Origin: Sycon ciliatum
Taxonomy: Eukaryota > Porifera > Calcarea > Leucosolenida > Sycettidae
Assembly (NCBI RefSeq): GCF_964019385.1
Contig: NC_088645.1
Span: 41,025,338 to 41,089,337, forward strand
Length of the DNA: 64,000 nt
Direction of reading: 5' to 3'
Positions 51,664-61,944 of the stretch are shown one piece after another; the stretch's first letter is position 1; each line of letters starts with the position of its first letter. The position numbers were made by a program, and so were the translations under genes. Below the pieces are notes generated by a model. It saw only the letters and a program-made list of their open reading frames with translations, was not told the origin of the DNA and ran no database searches.

Positions 51664-53036
51664 CGTTGCACTAGGCCTTGACGGATTATGCTAGCATAAT
51701 TTTTCGCATAATTCCTACCAAAATCGAATAGTCGCATAATTTGAGGCAAATTGCATACGAATCGCATAAATTGTAATAATCCGCCTGTTCGCATCAAATT
51801 CCATACAGTTGTACATGTTCTACAAGTACAAGTACAAGTTGATGCACCAGGAAGTCGTAGGTTTACGACTCCCTTAAAGGGGATGTATACCCTAAAATCA
51901 AATTTTCACCAGTTGTAGTCTTCTGGGTGCTGAGTCGAATGGTCTTGGTCCGAGGAAGCTGCGACGCTCCCTTCCTACTTGAATCCCAATCGAACTCGCG
52001 CACTTCCACCGAAACTGGGTGACTGCGCCCTACTAGATGGGGATTTGTATGCAAAATGTCACTAAAAGCGCAATTTCGTTCTTATAAAAGCAGGGATGAC
52101 CGCGATTGGCCCATATGTTGTAGTCTTTTGGACGCTGAGTCGACTGGTTTTGGTCCGAAAAGGCTGCGATGCAGCGTTCCTCCTTTATTCCCAATCGAAC
52201 ATGGTTGAAGAAGCGGTCACGTGCTCCTGGGTGCCCAAATCACCTGGTCACCACGCCAGCAGGTGACAACTTTCACACCAAGGTTCAACTCGAGTTCAAC
52301 TCGAGTGACAGGACTGCACCCAAAAAAGGTCAAACAGGCTAGTAAGTTGTACCCTGCAGGCACGGTGACCAGGTGACTGGTGTACGCTGGAGCACGTGAC
52401 CGCTTCTTCAACCATGTTCGATTGGGAATAAAGGAGGAACGCCGCATCGCAGCCTTTTCGGACCAAAACCAGTCGACTCAGCGTCCAAAAGACTACAACA
52501 TATGGGCCAATCGCGGTCATCCGTGCTTTTATAAGAACGAAATGGCGCTTTTAGTGACATTTTGCATACAAATCCCCATCTAGTAGGGCGCAGTCACCCA
52601 GTTTCGGTGGAAGTGCGCGAGTTCGATTGGGATTCAAGTAGGAAGGGAGCGTCTCAGCTTCCTCGGACCACGACCATTCGACTCAGCACCCCGAAGACTA
52701 CAACTGGTGAAAATTTGATTTTAGGGTATACTTCCCCTTTAATAACATGTCCAGTCCACTACAATCAGTGACGGTCGTAGCTACATGTACATGTAGGTCG
52801 GACGGTGCGTTGACCCCGTTGAACTTTTGCTACTACAGTACAGCGCCCTCTACAAAATAATTCCCCTGTTATTTTGCACAGAACCATCATATACATTAGC
52901 AGCATATGTGAACATAATGCGGCATAATAACTATAACTTTTGGCATAAAATAGCATAATTCTGCAATTTTTTCGGCAATGCGAAAAGCATAATTTCACGA
53001 AAATATTAGCATAATCCGTCAAGGCCTACGTTGCAC
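51664..53036. mobile_element. hAT-type MITE, 8 bp duplication, hosting a foldback
   Basis: Ends TAGGCCTTGACGGATTATGC (from 51672) and GCATAATCCGTCAAGGCCTA (to 53028). CGTTGCAC is duplicated on both sides (51664-51671 and 53029-53036). The interior is rich in GCATAAT motifs. The TTAA foldback at 51878-52738 is inserted in it, so without that insert it is about 490 bp. Confidence 0.92.
51878..52738. mobile_element. TTAA foldback element, copy 1 (861 bp, complete)
   Basis: Flanked by TTAA (51874-51877 and 52739-52742). Ends AGGGGATGTATACCC and GGGTATACTTCCCCT. The two arms, each about 400 bp, are near-perfect reverse complements, including ACCAGTTGTAGTCTTC / GAAGACTACAACTGGT, GAACGAAATGGCGCTT-type segments and CAATCGAACATGGTTGAAGA. 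Short frames across it are mirror images of one another and not genes. TTAAAGGGG termini fit the T2/Kolobok MITE rule. Confidence 0.93.
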
Positions 53037-53082
53037 TTCCTTCGCACGAATCATAATAATTATTAATAATAATTATTATTAT

Positions 53083-53470
53083 TAGGGTTCAAACGGTCAC
53101 GGTTTTACCCCTAACGGTCTGCTAAGCTAACGGTCGGTTTAAACGGCTATAACCTATAGCCACGGCAATCCTGCGGACTCTTTTTTAACCGTACATTTGA
53201 CTATACTCATTCAAAAAACGTACCCTATTCAGTACAACGCACACATGTACATTGTACATGTACATGTACATGTACATTCTCTTGCATGCTCATTCATACT
53301 CTCACACCAAGAGACCAGATATGACCGAGTTGACAGCCCAGAAATTGCCTACGCGTGCGACATCCTGCGAAAGAGCATACTTCGGAACGACCTGATACTT
53401 GACAAAATTAATAATAATTGACTGAAAAGTTACTGCGTAACCGTTATCTTTATCGGTTAACCCTTCGTAT
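53083..53470 (-). mobile_element. hAT-type MITE, second copy (one end lost)
   Basis: Reverse complement of 46354-46774: AGGGTTCAAACGGTCACGGT at left, and GTAACCGTTATCTTTATCGG toward the right, where the terminal TAGGG end is missing. The CAATTATTAA-type A/T tract and a TGTACATGTACATG repeat are differences. Confidence 0.88.
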
Positions 53471-53818
53471 ATCCCCAAAAATTAATAAAAATAATGCAAT
53501 ACAATAAAAATACTAACTTAGTATGGGCCGGCCACGCCATCACTTCAGCACCATGTACCACAGCAGTAACACCAAACTATTATTTCAAAGTACAGGTCGT
53601 CCCTCGTTAATACATAATCTCTGGGACTTGACAAATGTTATGTATTAACGGGGTTTATGTACTAAACGACAGTGTACATACAATGTAACTTGCTTGTATA
53701 CCAGAATTTTTCACTTTTTTCAACTTTTCTGAGTGTTTCTTGCTGCCATGACCAGATGACTAGGGAGCGAGATATTCTTGATTCCCTCGATATAACATAA
53801 AAATGATGTTACAGACTT

Positions 53819-54026
53819 ACAGTGGTCCCTCTATAATCTGGCACCATTTGTGACAAGGGAAATCTGCTGGATTAGGGAGGGTGCTGGATTAACAAATCTG
53901 ATTGACTGCTGCAATGTGCATGAAGAGGACATTTTGGCTACTGAAAATTGTGCTGGTTTATTGAGGGTGCTGGATTATAAAGTGCTGGATTATAAAGTGC
54001 TGGATTAGAGAGGGACGACTGTATAA
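53819..54026. mobile_element. MITE with TACAGTGGTCCCTCT termini, TA target
   Basis: Left TACAGTGGTCCCTCTATAAT and right GGATTAGAGAGGGACGACTGTA (quoted in part) are inverted. Contains repeated GTGCTGGATTATAAA. Nested in the left end of the ISL2EU-type element. Confidence 0.85.
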
Positions 54027-54292
54027 CGGTCACAGTCAGCGAAGATTCTACAGTTTACATGATACATGCCCATGGCCCAGTGCCAGTGTGGCGCCTGTAC
54101 AGTCACTCGAAAAAACAACAGAGCTTTGTCGGTTTGTGATGTGCGCTCTGACCGATCCCCTTATTATACTGGGTTCGAGCACGGGGGCAACCTCACTCGC
54201 GATCGAGCTAGTTTTTGCACGTGACAGCATCTTTGACAGTGTGTTTCAGGTTTGTTTTGGAATGTCTTCTGCCTTAGGTCAAGTAGTTTCCG

Positions 54293-54432
54293 ATGGCTTC
54301 GAGCGGTGCTGAACCTCCTGCTGGTAGGAGCAGAGTCTCCGAGAAAGACATGGACTGTGATGCAGCTGAAGGATTTTTTCAAGGCGCGGGAGGGAACGAT
54401 CTCGGGCCACAAACAGGAGTTACTCCAGAGGT
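54293..54432 (+). pseudogene. SAP-like exon of a transposon gene
   Basis: ATG at 54293 (MASSGAEPPAGRSR). After a one-base shift the frame reads WTVMQLKDFFKAREGTISGH-KQELLQR, like a SAP helix-extension-helix motif ('L.VK.LK.FL..RG...SG.K.ELV'). It ends at a good donor, CCAGAG|GTGAGT, at about 54430. SAP modules often start the SWIM/YqaJ proteins of transposons. Confidence 0.5.
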
Positions 54433-54720
54433 GAGTTTTTTTGTTGTTGAAATATTCGAATCGTGAATCGTGTTTTGAGATTTATTTTGTGCCTAGGCTT
54501 TAGCAGACCGTATTTCTTTCTCCTTGACATCGGTGCTGAAGACAATAGTAACCTTTTTCTGGTCTGCCTTTTCCTCTCCAGAGCCATCTTCTATGAAGGT
54601 AACTGTGGTGCTGCCAAGTCACCAAGTCGCGATCGCGATCAGCAGCCCTGAAGTGGAAAAATCGATTTTCCACTGAACGATCTGGTTGGACATCAGCCAC
54701 TAAAGTACTTCTGATTTGCC

Positions 54721-54800
54721 TGTAGTGACAACAGCAGCCATCCTTGGACACCTTGCAAAGACAGGAAAAGCCACTGGTGGAAGCGACTGCTATGAGGTGA
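54721..54800 (+). pseudogene. Possible small exon of the SAP/SWIM gene
   Basis: Between the acceptor TTGCCTGTAG and the donor GAG|GTGACG the frame reads TTAAILGHLAKTGKATGGSD. Plausible only as part of the split gene. Confidence 0.35.
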
Positions 54801-54904
54801 CGATAGCAGTGCAGTGGTGATCGCTGTTTTGTCAAGTCGAAGGGCTAGCCAACCCAGAGGAAGCAAAAAAAAACCGATGAGCAGTGCGTGGTATTTTTTT
54901 AGCG

Positions 54905-55240
54905 TGAAGAGCTAGAGGAGGACAGTGCAAACACATGGACGGAGTGGATTGTGTTTGAAGAACAGTGTGCTGTGTGCCGGCTGGTGGTCACAGGTGATGG
55001 TGGTCTTTGTCAGCATGTATTCGTGCTGCTTCTTATGCTGCAACACTTTTCGCCCAGGAAGGCAGATTGCGTGCTCCCTGGCCCTCAGTCGGCAATGGGG
55101 CATTTGTTCCAGGAACATTACCCCAGAGCCAGTGATGAGTCGTACCTTTGAAAAGTTGAAGCTTGCTGTTAATCGCAAGCACGAGGGCCAAAGCTTGCCG
55201 CTGTCTGCAGCAAAGTGTGTGTGCGGTTCTTTCGAACCTA
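54905..55240 (+). pseudogene. SWIM-type zinc region of the transposon gene
   Basis: The frame reads CRLVVTGDGGLCQHVFVLLL (C...C-x-H and hydrophobic helix as in SWIM zinc fingers). In the adjacent frame ITPEPVMSRTFEKLKLAVNR-KHEG follows, as in proteins where SWIM is followed by 'P.PV..M.FEKP'. At least one frameshift. The nuclease domain expected next is not visible; sequence from 55250 begins with a C-run and is unrelated. Confidence 0.5.
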
Positions 55241-55249
55241 TGAATATAC

Positions 55250-56200
55250 CCCCCCCCCCCCCTCTCTCTTAGGAAGACTGCATGTTCAGAGTGAACTACT
55301 GTCTAGTATATTTAATGTGAGACGGGCTGTTTACGCCCAAGATGAAGATACAGTTTTTTTCCGTTTCTATACCTTCCTAATAAAATACATCGTGACAGAG
55401 CTTTCGGTCATACTCCGCTGTACAACATCCTTAACCCGCCACCACCATGCGCTCTTGGCCGAACTAATGCACTTAGCATAAACACACCAGCACAGCAAGG
55501 ACACTTCCGTTGACAGATATTATTTACGCCTCTAGACAGCTGTTTCGTTTCTTCAAGCTCATCGTTAGAGGAGGATAGTAGCAGGATACTAATAGCAGGA
55601 TACTAATGATGAAATAATATAAGATGATACTAGTAGACGGTTTATGGTCCGATATTGATGATTGGAGATCTAAGAAAGCAATGACAGTGATTGCGAAATG
55701 GATAATATTATCATGATTATATGCCAGTCTGGTAATGCATAGTACTAGTGAACAGTATTGAAATCATCACTGCATTCGATGCAAATATTGGTATACCTTT
55801 GGTTTCAGTATTGGAAAAAAAGAACCTGGTTGATTTGGTTGCATCTGCGACTGGCTACCGGGTGTTGTGACCGGCAATGTTACCATGGGAGAAAAGAGCG
55901 CAAGGATCTGTTGGGTCTTGTGCCGTGCCGGTGCGAGAACCCAAAGTGCATGGCAAAATAGAACTATTTCATCCCCATTGCAGAATGTCTTGCGGTACAT
56001 ATGGCATTGATGACTGAAAATCTCGCCAGCTCACCCAGATGGGGATCATGCCCAAACAGAGGAACAAGACATCTTTCCAGCTCAGCTAGCTATATACCGT
56101 GAAACGGATGGTTAACTTGTGCCACGCATGCCAGCTTCTGTTCCATCCGGCCCAGGCTTAGACACATCAATGCCAATAGCAGCTGATCCTCCATTACATG
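55250..56200. other. Unassigned interior of the ISL2EU-type element
   Basis: Poly-C at 55250-55262, then sequence without recognised domain. The frame 55758-55961 (Cys-rich, CCDRQCYHGRKERKDLL) is unassigned. Confidence 0.4.
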
Positions 56201-56201
56201 C

Positions 56202-56522
56202 TCATTGGCGATGTACGGCCACCTCCAACTGTATTCGCCGTCCCTCAGCTTCCGTCTTCGCAGATCTGGCGCGGCGCAGTACATTTTCTCGGCTAGGCTC
56301 AAAGAAGTCCCACAGAGCGGTCCAAACACCTGAAGGCAAACCAGTCAGAAACTGGAGCGGCTCAGAGTCTTTCTTTATGTTATTGTACGTAAGCTGTTTT
56401 TCGGCTTTCTTCACCCCAGTCCTCACATCGTCCAACTGCTCCACGAGACTCTGTACACGAGCTCTACTTGCTGCCAACTCCTGATGCAGATGCTGCACTT
56501 CCATTACAGGACCAAACTGCAC
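56202..56522 (-). pseudogene. DDE_4-type transposase, N-terminal coiled coil and HTH
   Basis: The minus frame has a coiled coil (HLHQELAASRARVQSLVEQL), then NNIKKDSEPLQFLTGLPSGV-WTALWDFF. 'I..D....F.TGLPS......L..F' is the signature that precedes the DDE domain in IS4-type transposases of animals. It stops before the catalytic domain. Confidence 0.65.
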
Positions 56523-56814
56523 TAAGCCAGGTTCCTTTCCAACTCAAAGTGCCGTTGCCTCTCAGCAAAATACTGGTTTGCGAGCATGGGGAGCTCGTGA
56601 CGCAGACGCTGCACTTCCATGACCGAACTGCACTAGGCTCAGCAAAATTATTACTGTTTTGCGATCATGGGGAGCAGGGCGTCCATACTCCACTCTCTTG
56701 CGAAAAGCAAACCTGGTACCGTAGGACAGCTGTTTGGTTTCCTGGACTCATCCTGTCCTTGTAGAGCTGGGCAAAACGATTTCGATTTCGGGATCGAAAT
56801 GATCGCTGCAACTC

Positions 56815-57030
56815 AAATATTCAGAGTGACACTGACCCTAAAACTACGTCCTTCCTCACGGGGAATAGCCTGGATCCGCTTGCTCCAGGCCGCTGTGGCT
56901 CCACACGAGGAAAGGAGTGAAATGACTTGTTTGCTTCGTCCTCCTGTTCTGACAGTGAGGAACGCAGCAATGTTCTGAGAAGGCATCCTGAAGTCGTAAA
57001 ACGGAAGACGTCTAAACAAAAACAAAACAG
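56815..57030 (-). pseudogene. THAP-like zinc finger remnant
   Basis: Two minus-strand frames together read NKSFHSFPRVEPQR and AWSKRIQAIPREEGRSFRVS, resembling the middle of a THAP domain ('FH.FP....R..W...I.R..')'. Zinc-binding Cys/His are not all identifiable. Its position upstream of the coiled coil and HTH frame is the normal order in such transposases. Confidence 0.45.
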
Positions 57031-57043
57031 CTCAAATGAAAAG

Positions 57044-58667
57044 GCGAAGGACTCAGTAAAGGGACCGTCACTTAATTTTTGCCGACTACCCGCCAAAAAT
57101 CTTTTCGTTTCACGTGTCAGACACGTCCGCGAGCGCGTAGATCTACGACTCTAGCTCTCGCTACCTTTCACGTCAAGCAATCTGTTCACGCCACATGGCT
57201 GGATAGCGCGTACATGCAAACATGATTGAAGACTTGCAAAATCAATTTTTACAAGTCCAGGCGATAGGCCTAGGCAGTACTAATGCCTAATGCCCAGGCA
57301 GCTGACTTTATTTTCGGAGAAACACGACTCATTGTACTTATTTGTACATGTAGTAAAAAGTAACAATGTGCCAAGGCCCATTGGCGCATGGTGTGTATAC
57401 TCCAAATCTACATGTATGGTGATTGATGGGTCACTGCTGACGTTTCTGCTCTTGGACAGTGCAACGCCGCATGAAGATATGTTGTGGCTCCACAATCGCT
57501 GAGAACGCTAGTGTGCGTCCATGGAATACTAAAACACAATAGGCGCGGCGCAGCTAACGCCCACTTGGATGAATCGGAGTGGTGGCGAGTGCATTCTCCT
57601 TCCTCGGTGAACACTGCTGGTCACCCTGTTTGATGATCCAGCCATGTGGCGTGAACAGATTGCTTGACGTGAAAGGTAGCGTGGGCCGGCGGGCGCGCCG
57701 AGCGCGAGTCGTACGCGCTCGCGGACGTGTCTGACACGTGAAACGAAAATATTTTTTTTGGCGGGTAGTCGGCAATTAAAGGGGAAGTTAAGGCAAAAAT
57801 TAAAATTTCACCAGTTGCATGTAGTCTTCGGGGTGCTGAGTCGAATGGTCGTGGTCCGAGGAAGCTGAGACGCTCCCTTCCTACTTGAATCCCAATCGAA
57901 CTCGCGCACTTCCACCGAAACTGGGTGACTGCGCCCTACTAGATAGGGATTTGTATGCAAAATGTCACTAAAAGCGCCATTTCGTTCTTATAAAAGCACG
58001 GATGACCGCGATTGGCCCATATGTTGTAGTCTTTTGGACGCTGAGTCGACTGGTTTTGGTCCGAAAAGGCTGCGATGCGGCGTTCCTCCTTTATTCCCAA
58101 TCGAACATGGTTGAAGAAGCGGTCACGTGCTCCTGCGTACACCAGTCACCTGGTCACCGTGCCTGCAGGGTACAACTTACTAGCCTGTTTGACCTTTTTT
58201 GGGTGCAGTCCTGTCACTCGAGTTGAACTCGAGTTGAACCTTGGTGTGAAAGTTGTCACCTGCTGGCGTGGTGACCAGGTGATTTGGGCACCCAGGACCA
58301 CGTGACCGCTTCTTCAACCATGTTCGATTGGGAATAAAGGAGGAACGCTGCATCGCAGCCTTTTCGGACCAAAACCAGTCGACTCAGCGTCCAAAAGACT
58401 ACAACATATGGGCCAATCGCGGTCATCCGTGCTTTTATAAGAACGAAATGGCGCTTTTAGTGACATTTTGCATACAAATCCCCATCTAGTAGGGCGCAGT
58501 CACCCAGTTTCGGTGGAAGTGCGCGAGTTCGATTGGGATTCAAGTAGGAAGGGAGCGTCTCAGCTTCCTCGGACCAAGACCATTCGACTCAGCACCCCGA
58601 AGACTACAACTGGTGAAATTTTAATTTTTGCCTTAACTTCCCCTTTAAGTGACGGTCCCTTTAGTCC
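57044..58667. mobile_element. DNA element with GCGAAGGACT...GGGACCGTCAC termini, hosting a foldback
   Basis: Left end GCGAAGGACT(cag)TAAAGGGACCGTCAC is mirrored at right by GTGACGGTCCCTTTAGTCCTTCGC (quoted in parts; 58649-58672). The inverted part runs inward about 130 bp, including TGCCGACTACCCGCC, CACGTGTCAGACACGT and GTTCACGCCACATGGCTGG. The right arm has been cut by the TTAA foldback at 57780-58644. Confidence 0.85.
57780..58644. mobile_element. TTAA foldback element, copy 2 (865 bp, complete)
   Basis: TTAA at 57776-57779 and 58645-58648. Ends AGGGGAAGTTAAGGC and GCCTTAACTTCCCCT. Arms of about 400 bp are near-perfect inverted repeats and match copy 1 except at the outermost ~30 bp. The empty site (CACTTAATTTTTGCC) is present in the left arm of the host element at about 57070. 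Confidence 0.94.
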
Positions 58668-59219
58668 TTCGCAATCAAAAGTCCTTGTGGCATTTTTTTG
58701 TAGACAGGCTTGCACTGCATGTAGATCGATCTCGTGTGCTCTGCACTTCGTATGCGAGAAGTCACGCTAGCCGCGGTGAGGTTGGTCGCGTGTGTGCAGC
58801 AGGATCCCACGCGACTGCGGAGTTGCCCCCTTGCTCGAACCCAGACAATAATAAGGGGATCGGTCTATTGCGTCCACAAGTGGAAACTAGAACACGATGT
58901 GCCTCCACTGGAAGGCCAAAAGAACAACAAAATAATTATGTACTATTGAGGTAGGTGGCATGCGGGTACGGAGAAATGTTATGTACTAACGGGGTTTTTG
59001 TACTAACGAATTATGTACTAACCGACAAAATTTGTATGGAAGTGACCACGTTTCGTCCGGGACTTGATTCTCTTATGTACTAACGGGGTTTATGTACTAG
59101 CCGGACTCGTATTAACGGGGGGCGACCTGTAATAATTATTAGTTCTGATTGTGGAGAGGAGTCTTCATTATTTCAGTTGAAGACATTCACCACCCGGTAC
59201 CCTCTCGTCTCTGTCGACA

Positions 59220-60155
59220 ATGACAACGGCGGAGGAGTCTCTTCTGCAAGATTTGGGTTTGCGCAGAGGGCAAATCGCGTACCTCGGAGCTATCGCGGTG
59301 AGGGATGAAGACGAGATTGGTCGCGGATCCGACGCAGTCGTGTATCGGGTAGAATGGCAAGGCATTCCCGTGGCTGCGAAAGTACCGCACTCTCTCCTCG
59401 TACAACCAGGTGTGCACGGAAGAGAGGAAAAGCTGCGAGGCTTTGGTGCTGAAATTAGCAATCTCTCTCGCCTTCACCACCCTAACCTGTGCCAAACGCT
59501 TGGCATAGGATCCACTGCCGATCGTGGTCTGCCTGCATTGGTAGTTGAGCTCTTCGATCGCACTTTGCATGAATGCAGCATCGGTGAAGGCAGGTTGGAC
59601 GATCTAACCCTGATGTCGTTCCTGGAGCACGCTATAGCGGGTGTGCGCTATTTGCACAGCAGCGATCCGCCAGTGATTCATCGTGACCTGACTCTGCGGA
59701 ACGTGCTGATCAAGGGTAATGTCGCGAAACTCGCTGATTTTGGAGTTGCTCGAGTTACCCAAAGGCATCTGGTCGGACTCTTGCCCGACCTCACCACGTG
59801 TCCTGGGACTCATTTGTACATGCCTCCGGAGGCCCTCTCCGAGTTGGCCGTGTACAATGAATCACTGGACATATTCTCGTATGCTGTGCTAGCAACAAGC
59901 GTCCTGACTGGATCCGATCCGTCGCGAAACCTTCTCAGCTCACCCAGGACCAGAGTTGTGGAGAGAGTGGATGGAGTAAATGAGGAGAGGGTCATCAGTG
60001 AAGTCGAACGCCGCCAGTTAGACTTGGCCAGGATACCAGACGACCATCCGCTCAAGCCTGCCATCATCCGCGGCCTTTCCAACAGTGCAGAGGGTCGTCC
60101 AATAGCAGAGGAAATGCACGAGTTTGTGAAAGTTGCGCAAAGAGACCTAGCCATG
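59220..60155 (+). CDS. Protein kinase gene, exon 1 (complete kinase domain)
   Basis: 312 codons from ATG 59220 to a consensus donor (ATG|GTAAGT at 60156). Kinase features by residue: IGRGSDAVVYRVEW at 33-46 (Gly loop with Ala for the third Gly), Lys54 in PVAAK, Glu78 in FGAEIS, HRDLTLRN at 154-161 (catalytic Asp156, Asn161), DFG at 173-175 and PPE at 202-204. All catalytic residues are present. HRDLTxRN and the loop sequence suggest the tyrosine-kinase-like group, so Ser/Thr or dual specificity is likely. There is no signal peptide or membrane segment, so it should be cytoplasmic. The frame continues into the intron to 60374 but is non-conserved there, supporting splicing. Further exons encode coiled coil. 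Confidence 0.92.
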
Positions 60156-60454
60156 GTAAGTGAACACGACATCCCAATCAATTGTCTAGAGCTACTAAAG
60201 CATAATGATATGAGTGACAGAAATGTGCTCAAACAGGGGCGTCTGAAGGAATTCTACATTGTTGTTTGCGGCTATGTAAAGGAGGGGATATCCGGGGCCT
60301 TCCCCATGAATTTTATTTTAGAAATTTGGTCCAAACTGACCCATATTTCATTGCTGGGAAAAATCGCGAGGTGAAAATTTGGTGCAACTTTGTCCGCACC
60401 TGCCACACCAGTTCCGCTGCCGCTATCAAACCTTCCCTGAGCCTGCAGCTGGGA

Positions 60455-60650
60455 TTGTTTTGTTTGTTTGTATACTGTATTTAAATTCGCAAATCCGAAC
60501 GAGCGCAAATGCTCAATGACAGGCAACGAATATGTTATTGTGTTACAGGGAAGGAGGGTTGGGGAGAAAATATTGAGAAAGAAGAGAGAATGGTAGATGT
60601 CTCAATGTAGAGCGAAGCGTTATCAAAACAACGTACAAGTATGCCAGGGA
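60455..60650 (-). mobile_element. LINE 3' UTR fragment (same family as 29006-33483)
   Basis: Reverse complement of about 33290-33475: AATCCGAACGAGC, TGCTCAATGACA, GGAAGGAGGGTTGGGGAGAA and GAGCGAAGCGTTATCAAA all occur in order. Extreme 5' truncation, simple tail at the TTTGTTTGTTTGTATA end. Confidence 0.9.
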
Positions 60651-61205
60651 TTGTGTTAGACTAGATACCTCCGTTGCTGACTGTACTCTCCAACGAAATG
60701 TGATCCAATGCAGATTACGTTAGTGCCCTGCGTCAGTCTATATTGGGATCATTTGCAGGTCTGGGATAACGCAGCGCCCTGCATCAGTGCACATCTGAGT
60801 GCTTGCAGGGCTGAGGCTGCACTATGCCCAGTGATATGTGCCCCAAGCGATAGGATTTTGTAGAGCAGTAATCAAAAGTACATGAAAACAGATTGTGCTG
60901 CTATGATGGGTTGCTGTTACGGCGAAATTCCGTGCTTACATCATTGTAGTGATGCAGTGCATACGCGCAGGATTCAAGCAGGTCTCTTTCTGCACACCTG
61001 CAGCTCAGTTGTACGCACTACGCCACTTTCCGCCTCAGATCTGCACCAAACATGATTAAATCGCAGAATTTCGCCGTGACAGACACTCATGCATAAGCTG
61101 CATACTCTGGGTTTCATGTACTCTTGCAGTAGTATATGCACATTGTTGCTCCACTGCTGGATCTTTCGGCTTATTGCCTGGGAAAGGACTGGGAAGAGAC
61201 ACACG

Positions 61206-61208
<3 letters not shown>

Positions 61209-61290
<82 letters not shown>

Positions 61291-61294
61291 CTCT
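61209..61294. repeat. (TC)n microsatellite
   Basis: About 40 CT units with a few TTT interruptions. Confidence 0.97.
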
Positions 61295-61452
61295 GAGACA
61301 TGTCTCATTGGTATGGCGGTCAGGAGGGCTTCTTACGTGATGTAATATTAGTGCATGCTGCTCAATAATGTGAGTAAAATTGGATTGCCGCAGCCTGATG
61401 GAGCTATTGAGTTTCGATAGTTACTTTGAACCGTTTTCAATATGTACACTCA

Positions 61453-61574
61453 CTGGTTTGAGGGAAAGACGCAAATGGGAAAAGCCTGAAGGAAAATTGA
61501 CTGTCACCACCAGGACTCGAACTAGGGACCCTCGCTTGTAGCCAGCGATGCTCTAACCACTGAGCTATGTACAC
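61453..61574 (-). mobile_element. tRNA-derived SINE, single copy
   Basis: tRNA-like head at 61502-61574 (minus): D stem GCTC/GAGC and anticodon stem TCGCT/AGCGA kept, loop GGCTACA. The body GACAGTCAATTTTCCTTCAG...CTTTCCCTCAAACCAGT matches the units of the array at 10033-10945. Confidence 0.88.
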
Positions 61575-61707
61575 TGTACATAGATATCTGGCCATACCAC
61601 ACATTGTATATCATGAAAACGTACGTCATTTGACATCCGCCCAGGAGCCTGATCTTTCAAAGGCCGTAATTCGAGGTTCTCTAATGCTTCTAATGCTGAT
61701 TGTTTAG

Positions 61708-61944
61708 AATGTGCAGGAGGATCGTGCTGAGCAGCGGTTGGAGGCCTTGGAGGGTAGAGTACAAGAACGGACAAGAGATGCCGAGTTAGCCGGGACTGCG
61801 GCGCTGGACCAAAATCAGCTGCTGGGTCGGCTGACGGCCATGGAGCGGCAGCTGGAGCGAGTGACCATGATCGCGGATCGCACGGTATCAATAGACGAGA
61901 GACTAAGTACGGCAGTCGCCAGTCTGACCCACACTGCTGAACAG
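61708..61944 (+). CDS. Kinase gene, exon 2 (coiled coil)
   Basis: 79 codons between acceptor TTGTTTAG and donor CAG|GTTAGC, phase 0 on both sides. The sequence is highly charged with heptad spacing (EQRLEALEGRVQERTRDAEL, then LLGRLTAMERQLERVTMIAD) and few aromatic residues, as in a long coiled coil. An alternative acceptor (GTGCAG, three codons in) is possible. A coiled coil after a kinase domain usually serves oligomerisation or scaffolding. Confidence 0.75.

Larger units (their letters stand above)
53593..59132. mobile_element. Probable ISL2EU-type DNA transposon with nested insertions
   Basis: Left end TACAGGTCGTCCCTCGTTAA (53593) and right end TTAACGGGGGGCGACCTGTA (to 59132) are imperfect inverted repeats. 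Subterminal parts also mirror each other: ATGTATTAACGGGGTTTATG near 53640 and 58980/59080, and CCGATCCCCTTATTAT near 54150 against ATAATAAGGGGATCGG near 58848. Inside are a SAP/SWIM-type gene (plus strand) and THAP/DDE transposase pieces (minus strand), the two-gene content known for ISL2EU elements, which carry a transposase and a YqaJ-type nuclease gene. The nuclease and DDE cores were not found. Confidence 0.6.
60156..61707 (+). other. Kinase gene intron 1
   Basis: Donor GTAAGT, acceptor TTGTTTAG. Contains a reverse copy of a LINE 3' UTR (60455-60650), a TC microsatellite and a tRNA-derived SINE. Confidence 0.75.

Noticed and set aside
51863..58770. Repeated 60-100 codon frames such as those starting MHTNPHLVGRSHP
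   Set aside because: They occur as mirror images on both arms of the foldback copies and move with the repeat; no sign of protein selection.
53593..59132. Reading the whole interval as one intact autonomous transposon
   Set aside because: Catalytic DDE and nuclease domains are not visible, and frameshifts occur in every recognised gene piece.
60156..60374. C-terminal extension of the kinase read straight through
   Set aside because: A consensus GTAAGT donor follows residue 312, and the sequence after it lacks kinase or coiled-coil character; a matching phase-0 exon lies downstream. Intron retention cannot be excluded.
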